From Auanema rhodensis (lineage: Eukaryota; Nematoda; Chromadorea; Rhabditida; Rhabditidae), in the NCBI GenBank assembly GCA_964057225.1, contig OZ059899.1, positions 13,614,001 to 13,678,000 on the forward strand: a stretch of DNA of 64,000 bases. Direction: 5' to 3'. This document shows, piece after piece, positions 48,781-60,900 of this stretch. The notes below the pieces were generated by a model, which made no database searches, had not been told where the DNA came from, and worked only from the letters and a program-made list of their open reading frames with translations. Numbering within the stretch: position 1 is the stretch's first letter; every line of letters starts with the position of its first letter. The position numbers and the translations under genes were made by a program.

Positions 48781-51615
48781 TTATTTTCTAGCAATAAAGT
48801 CATTACTAATTGGACTATCACTCATACATATGCCTTTATTATTATAGAAAGGAGGGCAACATTGTGGTTCGTTACATCCTGCGATTGGAGTAGCAACTCT
48901 GAAAAAATCGGTTTAATGATTAATGAATGAGAAAATAATAAATTCAGGAACATACTTTGTGCAAACAGCTCCATTACATAATCGATTAGGTGATAATAAC
49001 TTGGCACAATGCTTATCTACCGGACAAGCTTCCATATTGCATGTACTAAACTCTTGTCTACGCCCGCTGAAAAGTTTAAAAAAGAATTTTGAAACTTTGA
49101 AATAATTTCTTGAAAAACAATGATGTAATACGTACTCGCAATTTTTGGTTCGGCATGTTCTGGCTCGTGACTTGATACCACATCCTCCACAGCTTCTGCT
49201 ACATTGTGACCATGGACCCCACTCTGACCATATGTCCGAACCAGCAATTGTTGTTGGAACAGCTAAATTAATTTAAAAAGCCTAAATACTAAAAGAAAAA
49301 TCTCTTACGGGTAGTAGTTCTCATTACAGGAGCAGGTGTAGTACGAGATGGAGCATCAGCTGAAAATACAGTATTTAAATATAAAATATGAATATGCTTA
49401 CTAGCTCGAGCACGAATTTTGAAACCAACATCACTAGATAAGGATGAACGGAAAATTACGATGGCATTATTGCTCTCCGAAACAATACTTTCTGAAGGCA
49501 TTTCATAACAACATAATCTGGAAAATAACCGTAGAATATGCAATTTCTCCTTAGATAATTTACCTGAATCCTGTATTTCTAAGATCTTTGGAAAGTTTGA
49601 GTTCAACGTAATCAACACAAGTTGTTGTGCACAAGAAAGAAAAATCTTCAATGAATTCTAATTCAATTCTTTTATCTTCTTGTGCCTTGAACGAAAATTA
49701 TAAATAGGAATTGAAGCTACTGGCATACCTTCAATAACCAAGAACATTTTTGATTCGGCTCGTACCCAGGGTCAGGGAAATCTGGAGAATTGAATTCAGC
49801 CCAATCTTCTTTCAATTCTAATATTCCTCCACATTCAGCATCTGTAACTCAACTCATAAAAAGATTTTGCAGTTAAGTTCATACTTTCTGGTGCTTCAGG
49901 CTCTTCACAAGTTTTTCCACCTAATCCGTTTGGACAGAGACATTCTGAGCATTTGCCGGGATGAGGATATCCACCATGCTTGCATTGATCGGCCGGAGTT
50001 GAAGCACATTTGTCTCAAATTCAGATATGATAATTTCATATTTTATGAAAATAAAACCTTTACAGTATGCCGTATTAATTGTTTGAATATCAAAAAATGA
50101 TAAAGTTTCTCTTTGTCCAATTGTTGATTGGTATAATGGATCTCTGAAAATTACATGAAGTTTCTGTTTTACTTTTGTTTTTAATAAAAATGCCTTGTGA
50201 TTAAAGTTTTGCTATTCTGATCAGAACTGAAAGCTGTACTTCCATAATGCATAACTGAGCCCAGATCATATGGTACTCCTAATGTATTAATTTCATCTTC
50301 TCGTGTTTGAAAATCAGAAATAAATGAAGGAAGTATATAGTCTTCTTGAACCTGAACTCAATATAAATTCTGGTAAATTAAAATATAAAAACCTTGATGA
50401 AACTAAGAGCATCAGGCCGACTTTGTTGATGCCACAATCCAAGAGCATGTCCAATTTCATGTTCAATAACACCCAACTGAAAAATAATTATAATAATGAA
50501 AGAACAGGTTAAATCATTGAAAACTATTCTAATACTAAACGATAAAAATAAAAATATTAGAATGAAAAAATACAAAACAGTAGGTCTTGGCCGGGATCGA
50601 ACCGACGACCTTCTGCGTGTAAAGCAGACGTGATAACCACTACACCACAAGACCCTATGAGAGCGCCGTCTCAGTACTCGACAACAAGACAGAGATAGTA
50701 GAAAAGACTTGAGCATACTTTCACGCAGCTTTCTCCTATAGACACACCCTGTCGTCCACCGTTACGTCCAATCATAGAATAGCATCTAGTAGAAAGAACA
50801 TCAAAAAACTAAAACATGGAATGAACTAACCCTTGACCTTTGAAAAATTCTAAATGGTCTTCTTCTTCGAATGCATCGGGAGCATTAAGAAAAGACAAAC
50901 AAGTAACGTTTTCCCAAAAACGAATGCCAGTAATAATCTGACGAACAGCATAGAAATCTTTAAATCGGAAAAGTTTTCATTGAAAATAAGAAAAATCTTA
51001 CCTAAGCTTTCATGAAATTTGTATTTAATAGGAAGTTCAAGCCATTTCTCTTCTTCATCAGAAACGAATGAGCGACGATCTATGATACTCAGTGGTAAAA
51101 TGCTTATGAGGAAACCTATTACCTCTTCCATCTTTTCTTTTTTTTTTCTCAATATGAGAAATACTTTTTAAAATTCCAATAGCTTGACTTTTTGATAGGA
51201 AGATGTCACCTAGAAAACAAAGTTGTAACTCAAAAACAAATGAATGAATTACCTTCAAATAGGTATGGACTAACTTCTTTCACAACAGCTGGTTGAGATT
51301 CACTAATAGAAACTTCTTTCTTTGAATCTTCTACAGCCTATAGAGCGTAATTGAAGAGAATTATACAGCATATACATTTTCTTACATCATTTCCAAAAAC
51401 TCTGTCGCCATATACTCGACGATGAGCCAACTTTTTCATTTTTAACAAAAGTGAGCTGACAGAATCAAGCTGGGAATCTTCTACTTTGAAGAAAGACTTG
51501 AAAAAACAATTATTTTCACATGAAATGATTAGCGAACCTTGAATTCATCTTTAGCATCTATTTGTGCATATGCCTCATATAGCATGAGAAAATACAAACT
51601 GTATCTGATGAGCAT
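48781..51615 (-). CDS. Astacin metalloprotease with EGF, CUB and TSP1 modules (NAS-36 type)
   Basis: Secreted zinc endopeptidase of nematode astacin subfamily V, whose members act on cuticle or eggshell during moulting and hatching. ATG 51615 begins a signal peptide ([17 protein letters not shown]). A propeptide follows, then the catalytic domain with [17 protein letters not shown] (about 50420-50465) and the Met-turn SVMHYGS. The usual astacin motif HExxHxxGxxHE has Q in place of the final E here. After the protease come an EGF-like module ([18 protein letters not shown]), a CUB domain ([11 protein letters not shown]...) and a Thr/Pro linker. A TSP1 repeat ([15 protein letters not shown]) and a Cys-rich end ([17 protein letters not shown]) complete it. 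The domain order fits NAS-36/NAS-37; I favour NAS-36 because that gene, as I recall, lies on C. elegans chromosome I. An intron at 50477-50718 contains a tRNA gene. Confidence 0.88.
50582..50654 (-). tRNA. tRNA-Val (anticodon UAC), nested in an astacin intron
   Basis: The minus strand gives a perfect 7-bp acceptor stem (GGTCTTG/CAAGACC), the tRNA-Val D arm (GTGTAGTGGTTATCAC), the anticodon arm TCTGCTTTACACGCAGA with TAC, and a T arm with TTCGATC. A TTTT terminator follows. It lies wholly within the 242-nt intron 50477-50718 of the NAS gene, on the same strand. The discriminator base appears to be T where A is usual for tRNA-Val. Confidence 0.95.
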
Positions 51616-53405
51616 GATCTGAATCACGGTTTAGGACTTGAAAATTAAAAATTAAAAGAAAAAATAAATAGAAATACGCTGAAAATGCTATGAAAATAGA
51701 AATAGAGAGAGAGAGAAATAAGGTTGGGATCATGATGGTCGGCTGGAGTAGTGGAGAAGAATAGAATGGGATTAGGAACTTGTTTCAAAGCCAACCCTGT
51801 TTGCCAGATAGTGAGAGTGATATGATGGCTTTAATGAGTTTTGCCATTCACTTAATATTGGTCATCTTTATACTAAAGATAGACAGGAAATTTTAAAAAA
51901 ATTGCAAATAGAGAAAGAAAAGGAAACAGAAAGAGAGATAGAGAGAGATTAATAGATATAATTGGAATGATATATCACCTGAGAACACAGAAGCACATGG
52001 TGGAAATTGGTGAAAAAAACGTTTTGAAGTTAAAAAGCAATATCTTGCAAATTCTTATGTTTTTTTGCTTGTTCCTTTGACAACAATTGATCCAGATATC
52101 TAACAATTGCATTGAAAAAGAAACAAACTGTTTACTGATTTGGAAGAACGATATACAAACAGAAACTTGGAATACTCTAGTTTATTCGTTACATAAACCT
52201 TTTTATTATTTTCAAAAGCAAATATGTTTTGTACTTTCAAATCACTCGAACTCAACTCTCAAACCTTTCAGGTATATGGGCTATTTTTCATTTTAACTCC
52301 AATGCTCTTCTTATGTTTTCAATTCTTTGCCCTTCTATTCATTTCTGTGAAGCGTTGAGTCTCATTCAAAACTTCGACGACGAGCTATTCAACCAAGAAT
52401 CTGGCAAATCAACAAACGTTTTCAAAAGATAAAATCGTTTTTCTTCTTAAACTTCACCAATCATGATTGGAAAAGACGTGTTATGTGTTCAAATGAAATG
52501 GCAAGTTGAAGTGAATCCTGTAACTAGCTATTTCGCCAAGATCACTGAACATCTTTTTCATGTAAGGCTTAGCTACTAAAACTTTGATGAAAAAGCCATT
52601 TTTTTCATTTACGTGTCTCTTTGAAATGAGATGAGACACGACGATCAGAAAATGTCTCAGCTTCGCGCCGTGCTCCAATCCTCGTTTTGAAAAAGATTTG
52701 AGAGAAGATATCATGTATCATCACACATCAATATCCGACTGTTTTTGGGTTCATTCAGGAAGTTCGTTCTAATTAATTTTGAAAACAATTAGGTGTTGTG
52801 AATCACACAATTCCAATTAGAAGAGAGAGGATATCTATTAATTATCGTCGAAACAATAATAACAAGATTTTGAAATTTCTTTTGAAAAATCCCTTTTTCT
52901 CTCATCCATCATTTCAAATTTTCAAGATTAGAGATATGTAAGTACAGTTAGATGATATGAAATCAAATGAAATATATATATATCTGATTGGTTTTGAAAT
53001 ACTTATAGATCCAATTAATTGGCTTTTCTCCCAGAAATCTCAGGTATTCCAATTTTTTGATGAAAGTTTTACTGTTCTTTCACTTTTGCGAATCTTTTCC
53101 AGCTAATTGAGGTCACTAAAGAGAGTTGAAGATAAGAAAAACGCGGTCAAGACAATTGGAAATCTTTTTTATCATTATATCTCCAGCCACCTGAGAGTAG
53201 AAAGATAGCTCTTCTTGCTTGAGATCACTTGTTATATCCTCTTTGAATATCCTCATTCAGTTCATCTGATATCAGCATCAGCAATTCAATATCAGCTATC
53301 ATCTGTAATATTTCGGATACGTTCTCTCAGAAGAAAGCAAAATCATTGGCTTTTCAAAGCTTTTCGAACTATTTGTGGAATTTCTATTTATAAGCAAAGT
53401 TCGCT
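51616..53405. other. Divergent promoter region between the NAS gene and the collagen gene
   Basis: About 1.8 kb, AT-rich, no gene supported. It must contain both promoters. GA-rich patches occur at 51702-51718 and 51903-51950. Open frames such as 52087-52296 and 53215-53445 look compositional; the latter overlaps the collagen start in another frame. Confidence 0.55.
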
Positions 53406-54732
53406 ATGTATGACGATCCGCGTGAACCAGCTTACAAAGTTATAATACTAATATCCTTATCAGCAACAGTTATTTCAATGTCGTTTATGTCATCTGTTAT
53501 TCCTATTCTAACTCAATTGTCTGATACCTTAGGAGATCAAATTGTACGAGATGCTTACTATTGTCAGGTAAATATATTTTATTTTTGATTTCTAATTAGA
53601 ATATTAGCATACGTTAGTTGTTATTATTCCGTTCACGTGAATACGTGAATACGTCACTAACTCATTTCTTTTATAATTTATTAACGATAGCCGTTGCATT
53701 TGAAAACAAAGCAATTTTTGTCTATTTGTTTTCTCAAAAAAAGTCAAATCTTGAACCGCTCACTCGCATACAATCTATTTACAAATTATTTTCCAGGAAA
53801 ACTACGAACAGTTAACGTCACTTTCACGCCACTTAATTCAAAATAGTACCAGAGAAAAGAGAAATTGGGACGGAACTGCAGAAACTTGCACGTTAGTAAC
53901 AACATTTCCTATTTTCTTTTCTTATCAGAAAATTATTTGCATGACCTTTGAAATTCTCGTTTTCTGAACAAAAAAGTTGTGTTATTTCAGTTGTCGATTC
54001 CCACGTGGACCACCTGGACTACCTGGACGTGACGGTTTGCGTGGTGCCCCGGGTAGCAAGGGAGCTACTGGCTTACCAGCTCGTCTTCCTTGTCAGCCAC
54101 AGCCCGACATAAAGAAAATCTGTATTGATCCATGTCCTACAGGAGAACAGGGACTTCCTGGTATTCAGGGACCACCAGGAGATAAGGGATCAACTGGTAA
54201 TGTAGGAAAACCGGGAAAACGAGGTCTTGATGGTAAAAATGGACTCAAGGTAATTTCACTTTAGCAATAGGTCTTAAAACATAGGCTTAGGGAAATCCTG
54301 GTCCACGTGGTATTCCCGGATTAGCTGGAGAACAAGGAGATCCAGGACAAGATGCTGTTCAACAACCATTCATTCCAGGACCACCTGGAGAACAAGGAGA
54401 TGAAGGACCACAAGGACCACCAGGTTGAAAGTGAAGACAATATAGATGAACCTTTTAACTTTCTAGGACCAATGGGAATGCCCGGAATCGATGGTCATCA
54501 AGGACCACCAGGACCGCGCGGTAAAAAGGGAAAGGATGGATTCCCTGGAAGCAAGGGTACTGTTGGATTGGATGGGCCTATGGGAGATCACGGAGATGAA
54601 GGAGAAAAAGGAGTAAGATAACAATGAAATAACTAAAAAACTAACTTCATCATTCAGGTGTGTCCAACTTATTGTGCAGCCGACGGAGGGGTATTCTTCG
54701 TTCAACCACCCGATTGGTTCTTCCAAAATTAA
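53406..54732 (+). CDS. Cuticle collagen
   Basis: Structural collagen of the nematode exoskeleton. Exons: 53406-53567, 53797-53891, 53991-54249, 54291-54423, 54467-54612, 54658-54732; 289 residues, a typical length. Residues about 11-37 are a single hydrophobic segment (KVIILISLSATVISMSFMSS), the usual N-terminal signal/anchor. A basic cleavage-like site (STREKRNWD) precedes the Gly-X-Y part. Gly-X-Y blocks are interrupted by Cys-containing spacers (CQPQPDIKKICIDPCP), and the C-terminus is VCPTYCAADGGVFF followed by a short aromatic tail. This arrangement of Cys knots is that of C. elegans col/dpy collagens. There is no obvious paralog next to it. Its 3' end faces the four-pass membrane protein gene. 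Confidence 0.95.
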
Positions 54733-54880
54733 AAACAAAAAATTGAATATTATGTGATAATAAGAAGACAAATACCTCAAAAAATAGCTAATATTGTTCA
54801 TAAAATGTAATAATAATTGTATTATAGAATTATGTCTCACTCTCCTTTAAGCGCTTTCCATCAGGTTATTAACACATTCC

Positions 54881-54897
54881 AATAAAATTAATTTATT
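54881..54897. terminator. Bidirectional poly(A) signal
   Basis: The sequence aataaaattaatttatt carries AATAAA on the plus strand (54881-54886) for the collagen gene, which stops at 54732. It also carries AATAAA on the minus strand (from tttatt, 54892-54897) for the four-pass membrane protein gene, which stops at 54999. The two signals are six bases apart. A second plus-strand AATAAA lies at about 54916. Confidence 0.6.
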
Positions 54898-54998
54898 TCA
54901 AATGTTTTTTTTATAATAAAGAGTCGTTAAAAAGTGAGAAAAAATGGCTAAAAAATCAATAGAATTTGAATATTACAGTTAAATATGGTTAAAAGCAT

Positions 54999-55965
54999 TT
55001 AGTGAAAGTTCTTTTTAGGCTTGACAGATGGTGTACCAAGAAGGCTGTCAGATCTAGAACTTACAACGTTAAGCATATAATCTTATAAAAAAAAGAAGAA
55101 ATATACCTATCGAAGATGACAAGATCATCATTAATTTCATGAATTGCGAAAGCTGCAAGTTTCTTGTAGTACTCAGAGAATTGAATCTAAAACAATATTT
55201 CAAATTTGTACCACATTTTTCAAATCTATTACTTGTTTCTCGTGTAAGTAGCACATGCAGCTGTAACTCAAGTAGCAGAAGTAGAAATGGACAAGACATA
55301 AGATCAGAGCATTAGTATTGACGAGAATAGCTTGAGCTGAAAGAAGATTTCGCATGATTGCGATGAAAATTATGAAAAAAACCAATTGGTATTCCGAAAT
55401 GAGAATAGGAAACCATGTAGTAGATGATAGTTCCCCAAGCATATAGTAACATTCCCATGAAGATAATCTACAGGAAATAATGAATTTCATTCTTTCAACT
55501 TCATTGAATATGGTACCTGAATGATGAAGAATGGCACAAGAAGTTCCTTTCTCTCTTTGAACAATCCAAAGAATCCAATAAGGATTATGAACAATGTTCC
55601 AACCATCAGGAAGATTGATGGCATAGAAAGTATATGTCCATTAATAGCGCTATGATGAACAAAAGCCAATATAGCTAAGATATAGATAACATAGCTAACT
55701 ATGCATGCCGACTAAATATATAATTGAACATTCATCAAAGACATATCAACTAACTTTAATAGAAAATGAGTTGCCCAAAGTTCTAGGACTTTGAATACGA
55801 GGACGTTCAGTCTCAAGATATCCTAGATTGTTAGAAGCTGTTCTATAACATCAAAATATAAATACAATTAAACAAACAAATTAAACCAAACCTAACAGGC
55901 TCAAGGTGTAAGGTTTTAAATTTGTCGAAAGCCTGATCATTAGTCTCATCCACCGTTGTCGACAT
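54999..55965 (-). CDS. Four-pass membrane protein of unknown function
   Basis: About 226 residues from seven exons, starting at ATG 55965 (exon 1 is 55892-55965) and ending in the exon 54999-55053. The N-terminus is cytosolic-looking and polar (MSTTVDETNDQAFDKFKTLH). Four hydrophobic stretches follow: ACIVSYVIYILAILAFVHH, SIFLMVGTLFIILIGFFGLF, IIFMGMLLYAWGTIIYYMV and ILVNTNALILCLVHFYFCYL, then a polar C-terminus ending KPKKNFH. A 47-nt intron with a T7 start splits TM3 from TM4. Without it the frame seems to shift, so this junction is deduced. The topology is that of nematode LAPTM4/tetraspan-like small membrane proteins, but I see no diagnostic motif. No signal peptide. It is convergent with the collagen gene. 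Confidence 0.7.
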
Positions 55966-57163
55966 TATTGTATTGTAAGAGTTAATGGCCAAGTAAAAAG
56001 TGAAATATGAGCAATATAAAGATTTCTTCTCAAATGGTTCATTATAAACATTTTTTTGTAGATCATTATTACTATTTGTATATAAATATATATAAATATA
56101 TATATATTCTTTGATTTTTGAAAAAAAACTATAAATATTGAATTATTGATCTTTATCTTTGTACTTTGATAATTTATATATTAAAGTAGATTATTATATA
56201 TATATATAATATATATTATTGATAATATTAGATAATGCGTAGAATTCTTAAAGGCTCAGCATTCGAATAGCTATTTTTTTCGAAAATTAAAAACAATTTG
56301 AATAATTAAAAATAAAAATATTACTAATTTTCTGATTATGCAACCGCTCTATCTTAATCTTAGTTAGAAAAACAAAGGTATATTCATTAATAGTGTCACG
56401 TGTACTTCACGTCATATGCTAATTTTCTATTAAATATAATTTTTGATATTTTTTTAAAATTATTCTTATATATTGTATTTCCCTCTTAATAATTTGTTGA
56501 GTTTTACCAGAATTTGTTGAGTTTTACTGTTGATAAGAGTTACGTATGCCATAAAGGTTCAATAATATCAAAGTTCGTAATATCATAGATATTTTGAAAT
56601 ATGATTTAAAACTTAAAACTTGATTAGAGAAGCACGCATTACGCTTTTTTTTATCTAAAGCAGTATTGAGTTGCTAGGTTTTTTCGTGTAATACACCCCT
56701 GAGTAGTATCGATTCAACTAATTTTTTAAAGAGAATTTGTCATTGAATTCCGAAAAAAAATAAATTTTCTTTTACAGCAATTTCTTTGGAATCTTCGTAA
56801 TGCGACTTTATTCTGTAAATTTTCACTTTCCGTAGTAGTCAAGGTTTTTGAACATTGTAGGACTGAGCGAATCTAACCTTGCTTGCCTCAGCTATTGTAT
56901 CGTCCCATAAAGATGGTAGAAAAAAAAGGATTCTTCAACGAATATGAAGAATAACTTTTTTTTTTTGTAAAAATTGCCATATTCTCAACATTCTATTTTC
57001 TATTGGTCATGTATAGATTTTTAAAAAAAATTAACTATATACAAGCATAAGTAAAGAATAATTTATTTAAGGCTTGATAATAAAATACAGATGCCTTTTG
57101 ATTGATTGTTGCACAAGAAATCACAGTTCGATATACATGTACGAAATAAGGAAAATACAAAAT

Positions 57164-57205
<42 letters not shown>

Positions 57206-57946
57206 GAGAGAGGTGAAAAAAAATTATTTTAAATAAAGTTATTTGTCCCTACCATCCAAACTATCTCAAATACAATAAGAGCTAGGAATCGATATCGATT
57301 GAAAAAAAGGAGAGTAGTATTGCTAAAGCCACAATTGTATATAACAAAGAAAAACTTTAATTATTGAAGAAAAAAAATTAAATAATTTGGAGAAAAATAA
57401 GAATAATGGACTCGTATTGCTCGATATTTACACACAAGCACAGAGTGAGGCTTAACAGTAGAAAGTATATATATGTATATATATATATAGAGAGAGAGAG
57501 AAAAAAGAGTGATAAAGGATAGAGAGAACTGTTTTAGGAAACAATAAATAAATAAGACGAAATTACTTGAAAATGCTCTAAATGAGATGTTAGGCGATTG
57601 TTGGAGTGGAAATTTGGCAGAAATCCAATTAAAAAAATTATTTCAAAAGGGTGATTCTCGTTGGATGGAACGACACACCATTGTGCTTAGATTAATTTTG
57701 AAATGTTTGAGGTGTTTCCTTCAGATTTTATAGATAAATAATCTTCTTTCTTTTTGCTTTCAAATAAGAAAGCACAGATCATTTCTATTAATATTAATTA
57801 TAAAATACCAGTCTTGTAATAATAATCTATATCAATCTAAGAATTATATTTTAAATTGGAAGGCAAGATGGAGAATGGGGTAAGTTTTAGAATCATTGAT
57901 TGTATAATCTTCTTTTGAGTTAGTTATCAACAATTCGATTGAACAT
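55966..57946. other. Intergenic region and blmp-1 3' UTR
   Basis: About 2 kb with no gene supported. The left part is the promoter of the four-pass protein gene, with TATA-rich repeats near 56080-56220. The right part, up to the blmp-1 stop at 57947, would be its 3' UTR. A GA tract lies at 57169-57212 and a TATA/GA patch at 57468-57505. Confidence 0.55.
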
Positions 57947-60900
57947 TTACAGATGATAATTCAAGCCAGGAAGCATTCCATGCTTTAATGAGTTCAACTC
58001 TGGCAAGCGTAATGGTTGGTGCAATGGATTTGTTGGATCATGTAAACTAGATGATGGTGATGCTATTGATGAGCTAAGACTTGATGATAATGACGTCAAT
58101 TGATGAGCTGATGGTGTTGATGGGGCTGTTGGTACGGAGTTACCACCTTGAACTCCAGGAGGGCAAAGCATTTGTGGGGTAACTTGCTGAGGACCACCGT
58201 GTTGTTGCAAGCCGTAGCTCGAAGCGGCTGGTCCAAGATGACTAGGTCCCATAGACATTTGAGCATGTAAATCTGCTTGTTCAGCTCCTAGCATTCCTCC
58301 GTGCATGCCAGCATGATGAATCTGAGAATAGAAATGTAATGAAAGTTATGGAAAAGAGCTTACCTTCATGTGCATATTCTCCATGCCCATCGAGGTTGTG
58401 GTGGAATTAGAATGATCTTTCGTTAACAGAAGTGGAGTAGTAGAAGTAACATCTTCCTCCTCCTTAATCACTTTCATTTCCTTATCGTCAGGTTTACATA
58501 ACGTCGTCTTCCAATGTGTTCGTAAGCCAGAAGGACTAAATTCATACACATGAAGTTTATTCAATAAAGTTACTGATATACCTGATGTACTTCTTTCCAC
58601 ACGAATTGCAAGAGTATGGCCGTTCATTGGCATGAAGACGTTTGTGAAGACGTAAATGAACATACTGAGTGAACTTAGCATTACACACATCACATCCATA
58701 TGGTTTTTGACCATTATGAAGACGTAAATGTGTTTTTAAGTTTGACGTTGATGAGAAGCGTTTGTCACAGATTTCACATCGGTGTGGTCTTTCTCCTGTA
58801 TGCACGAGATTATGCTTTTGAAGATGAGCTAGTTGTGTGAATTCTTTACCACAGACTTGGCACTTAAAAGGTCGTTCACCCGTATGTGTTCTAAATAGTA
58901 AGGTTTAGAAAAACATTGAAATATGGGCTTAGATTACCTAACATGAACTTTGAGGTTAGAAAGTTGACCAAATGTCTTATTACATTCTTTGCAAGCGTAT
59001 CTTGTTTTTCCGTTTTCTTGCTGTTGGACATACTGTAATCAGAAGCTTAACCATGTTACGTCTGAGATATGCTTACCTTTGGAACATTGTAGTTATCAGT
59101 TGGAGCTGGAGTGCTTGATGGGGGGAAGTTAGCTGAATGGAATCCACTGCCAGCAGATCCACCTCCTCCGCCACCTCCGGCAAAATGACCAGACAATCCT
59201 CCGGCTGCGAAGGTTGGCGTCGATGGGAACAGTGGTTTGATCTCTTGGCTACCGTATAGCCCAGAATAGTTTCCAAATGGAGTTCCGGCGGTGGCTGCTA
59301 GAACTGGCTGAGCATCTCGTGGTTGTCCACTACTGGTGATGCGCGAAGCAGCAGCAGCAGCGACAGCAGCCGCTGGAGTGGATTGTGGAACCCAGACCCC
59401 CGAAACTAAAAGTTTGATATTTGATTTAGAAAAACTATATGCATAGTAAGTACCTAATTCATTGAGCTGTTGATGATGGCGCCGTACATAATCTTGGAAA
59501 AAGCTTAAAGGATTGAGTGGACATGGTCGAACCACTGCTGGATTGGTAGCGGCTAGTCCAAGTGGAGGTAATCTAGTTGGAACTGGACGATGTAAAGGCG
59601 TTTGAATGACATTCGGACGTGCTTGAACCTCCGTTAAACTTGGAGGAGAACAACTGAAACCGACATAATTGCTTGAATATTCGCTGATTCACATGATTTA
59701 CCTTGTTGAATTGCTTTTTTCGCTGGAAGCATCATCTGATTGAAGAGGCGAAGTTTCAGAATCACTGTTGTTCACGCTGTCAGCATCAGCAGCTTTTTCC
59801 GAGCGACTACTTTCAATAGTATCTTTCTTTAAAGTATATTCGATACTGGCATTAGGAGAGGTTGCTCGTTTAGGTACAGGAGACCATGTAATAGGCTTGG
59901 AAGTTAAAGTTGATGGAGTTGATGCAAGTCCTGAAATTGACAAGATGAAAACAAAACACTTGTAGCTTCTACAAACCTGCTCTAGGTAGCTCACATGAGA
60001 TCGGATATTTCAATTTTTGCGCATAATCACGACTGTACCAGAACGTTAATTCACTATTTTCTTTAATTGGGCGAATTGAAAAGAAGAAAATATCCCTGTC
60101 AACCTTGAAAAAAGCATTTGTTTAGGAAAAAATGGTTTTTTCATATTTTTACCTGACAAACAACAAGATTCTGCTCTTCTGTTGTAGTAGCAACGTTGAC
60201 ATATTTCATCCAGTTACATCTGGAATCATCTTCCACATTTATGGTTTTCATGATTCGACCACCGGATGGTGACATGATCTGAAGTTCATTTAATGATGTT
60301 AACAGCGTTTTGCCATCAAATGGCTTACCTTCCATTCGGCTGGAGTTTCCATAGAAACGGATGTCTTACGGTCACCCCCCGCTTCTGATGCTTCGGTAGG
60401 AAATACCATAGCAGCATCGGGAGTCACAGAACGGTTTTCTCCTACCAAGGGACCGAATCGTACTCCAGGTGGAATATAATCTAATGACCAAATTGACATC
60501 TTTGATGGATCCTTAGCTGATGATCTTATAGTTAGATTCAACGGCAATGATGTGATAGCACGATTCTTTGAATCCTAAAGCACAAAGTGTTAAATGAGCC
60601 AAGAATTACTTCTATAACTACTTTTGGCGTTGGTTTGTCCGGAACATGAAAAACACATTTCGCAGTAAAAGCTTCGTCTGATATATCACGCCAATCTATA
60701 TCGGACCTAGACGTGTCCACTGAAAAATATGAAAAGTATAAGAATTTAAAATTAAATCGTTGATTTACAGGTTTTTTTTGATTTTTGATGTGTTTCTAAG
60801 TGTACTTATTGGATCATTTATTATAACACATACATATATGATTTCCTTATTATAGAAAAAATGATTGAAAATTCGTTAATAGCTGGTCTTAGTGATGAAA

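Noticed and set aside
55200-55490. Frameshift in the four-pass membrane protein at a T7 run
   Set aside because: A 47-nt intron with correct GT and AG ends in phase explains the change of frame.
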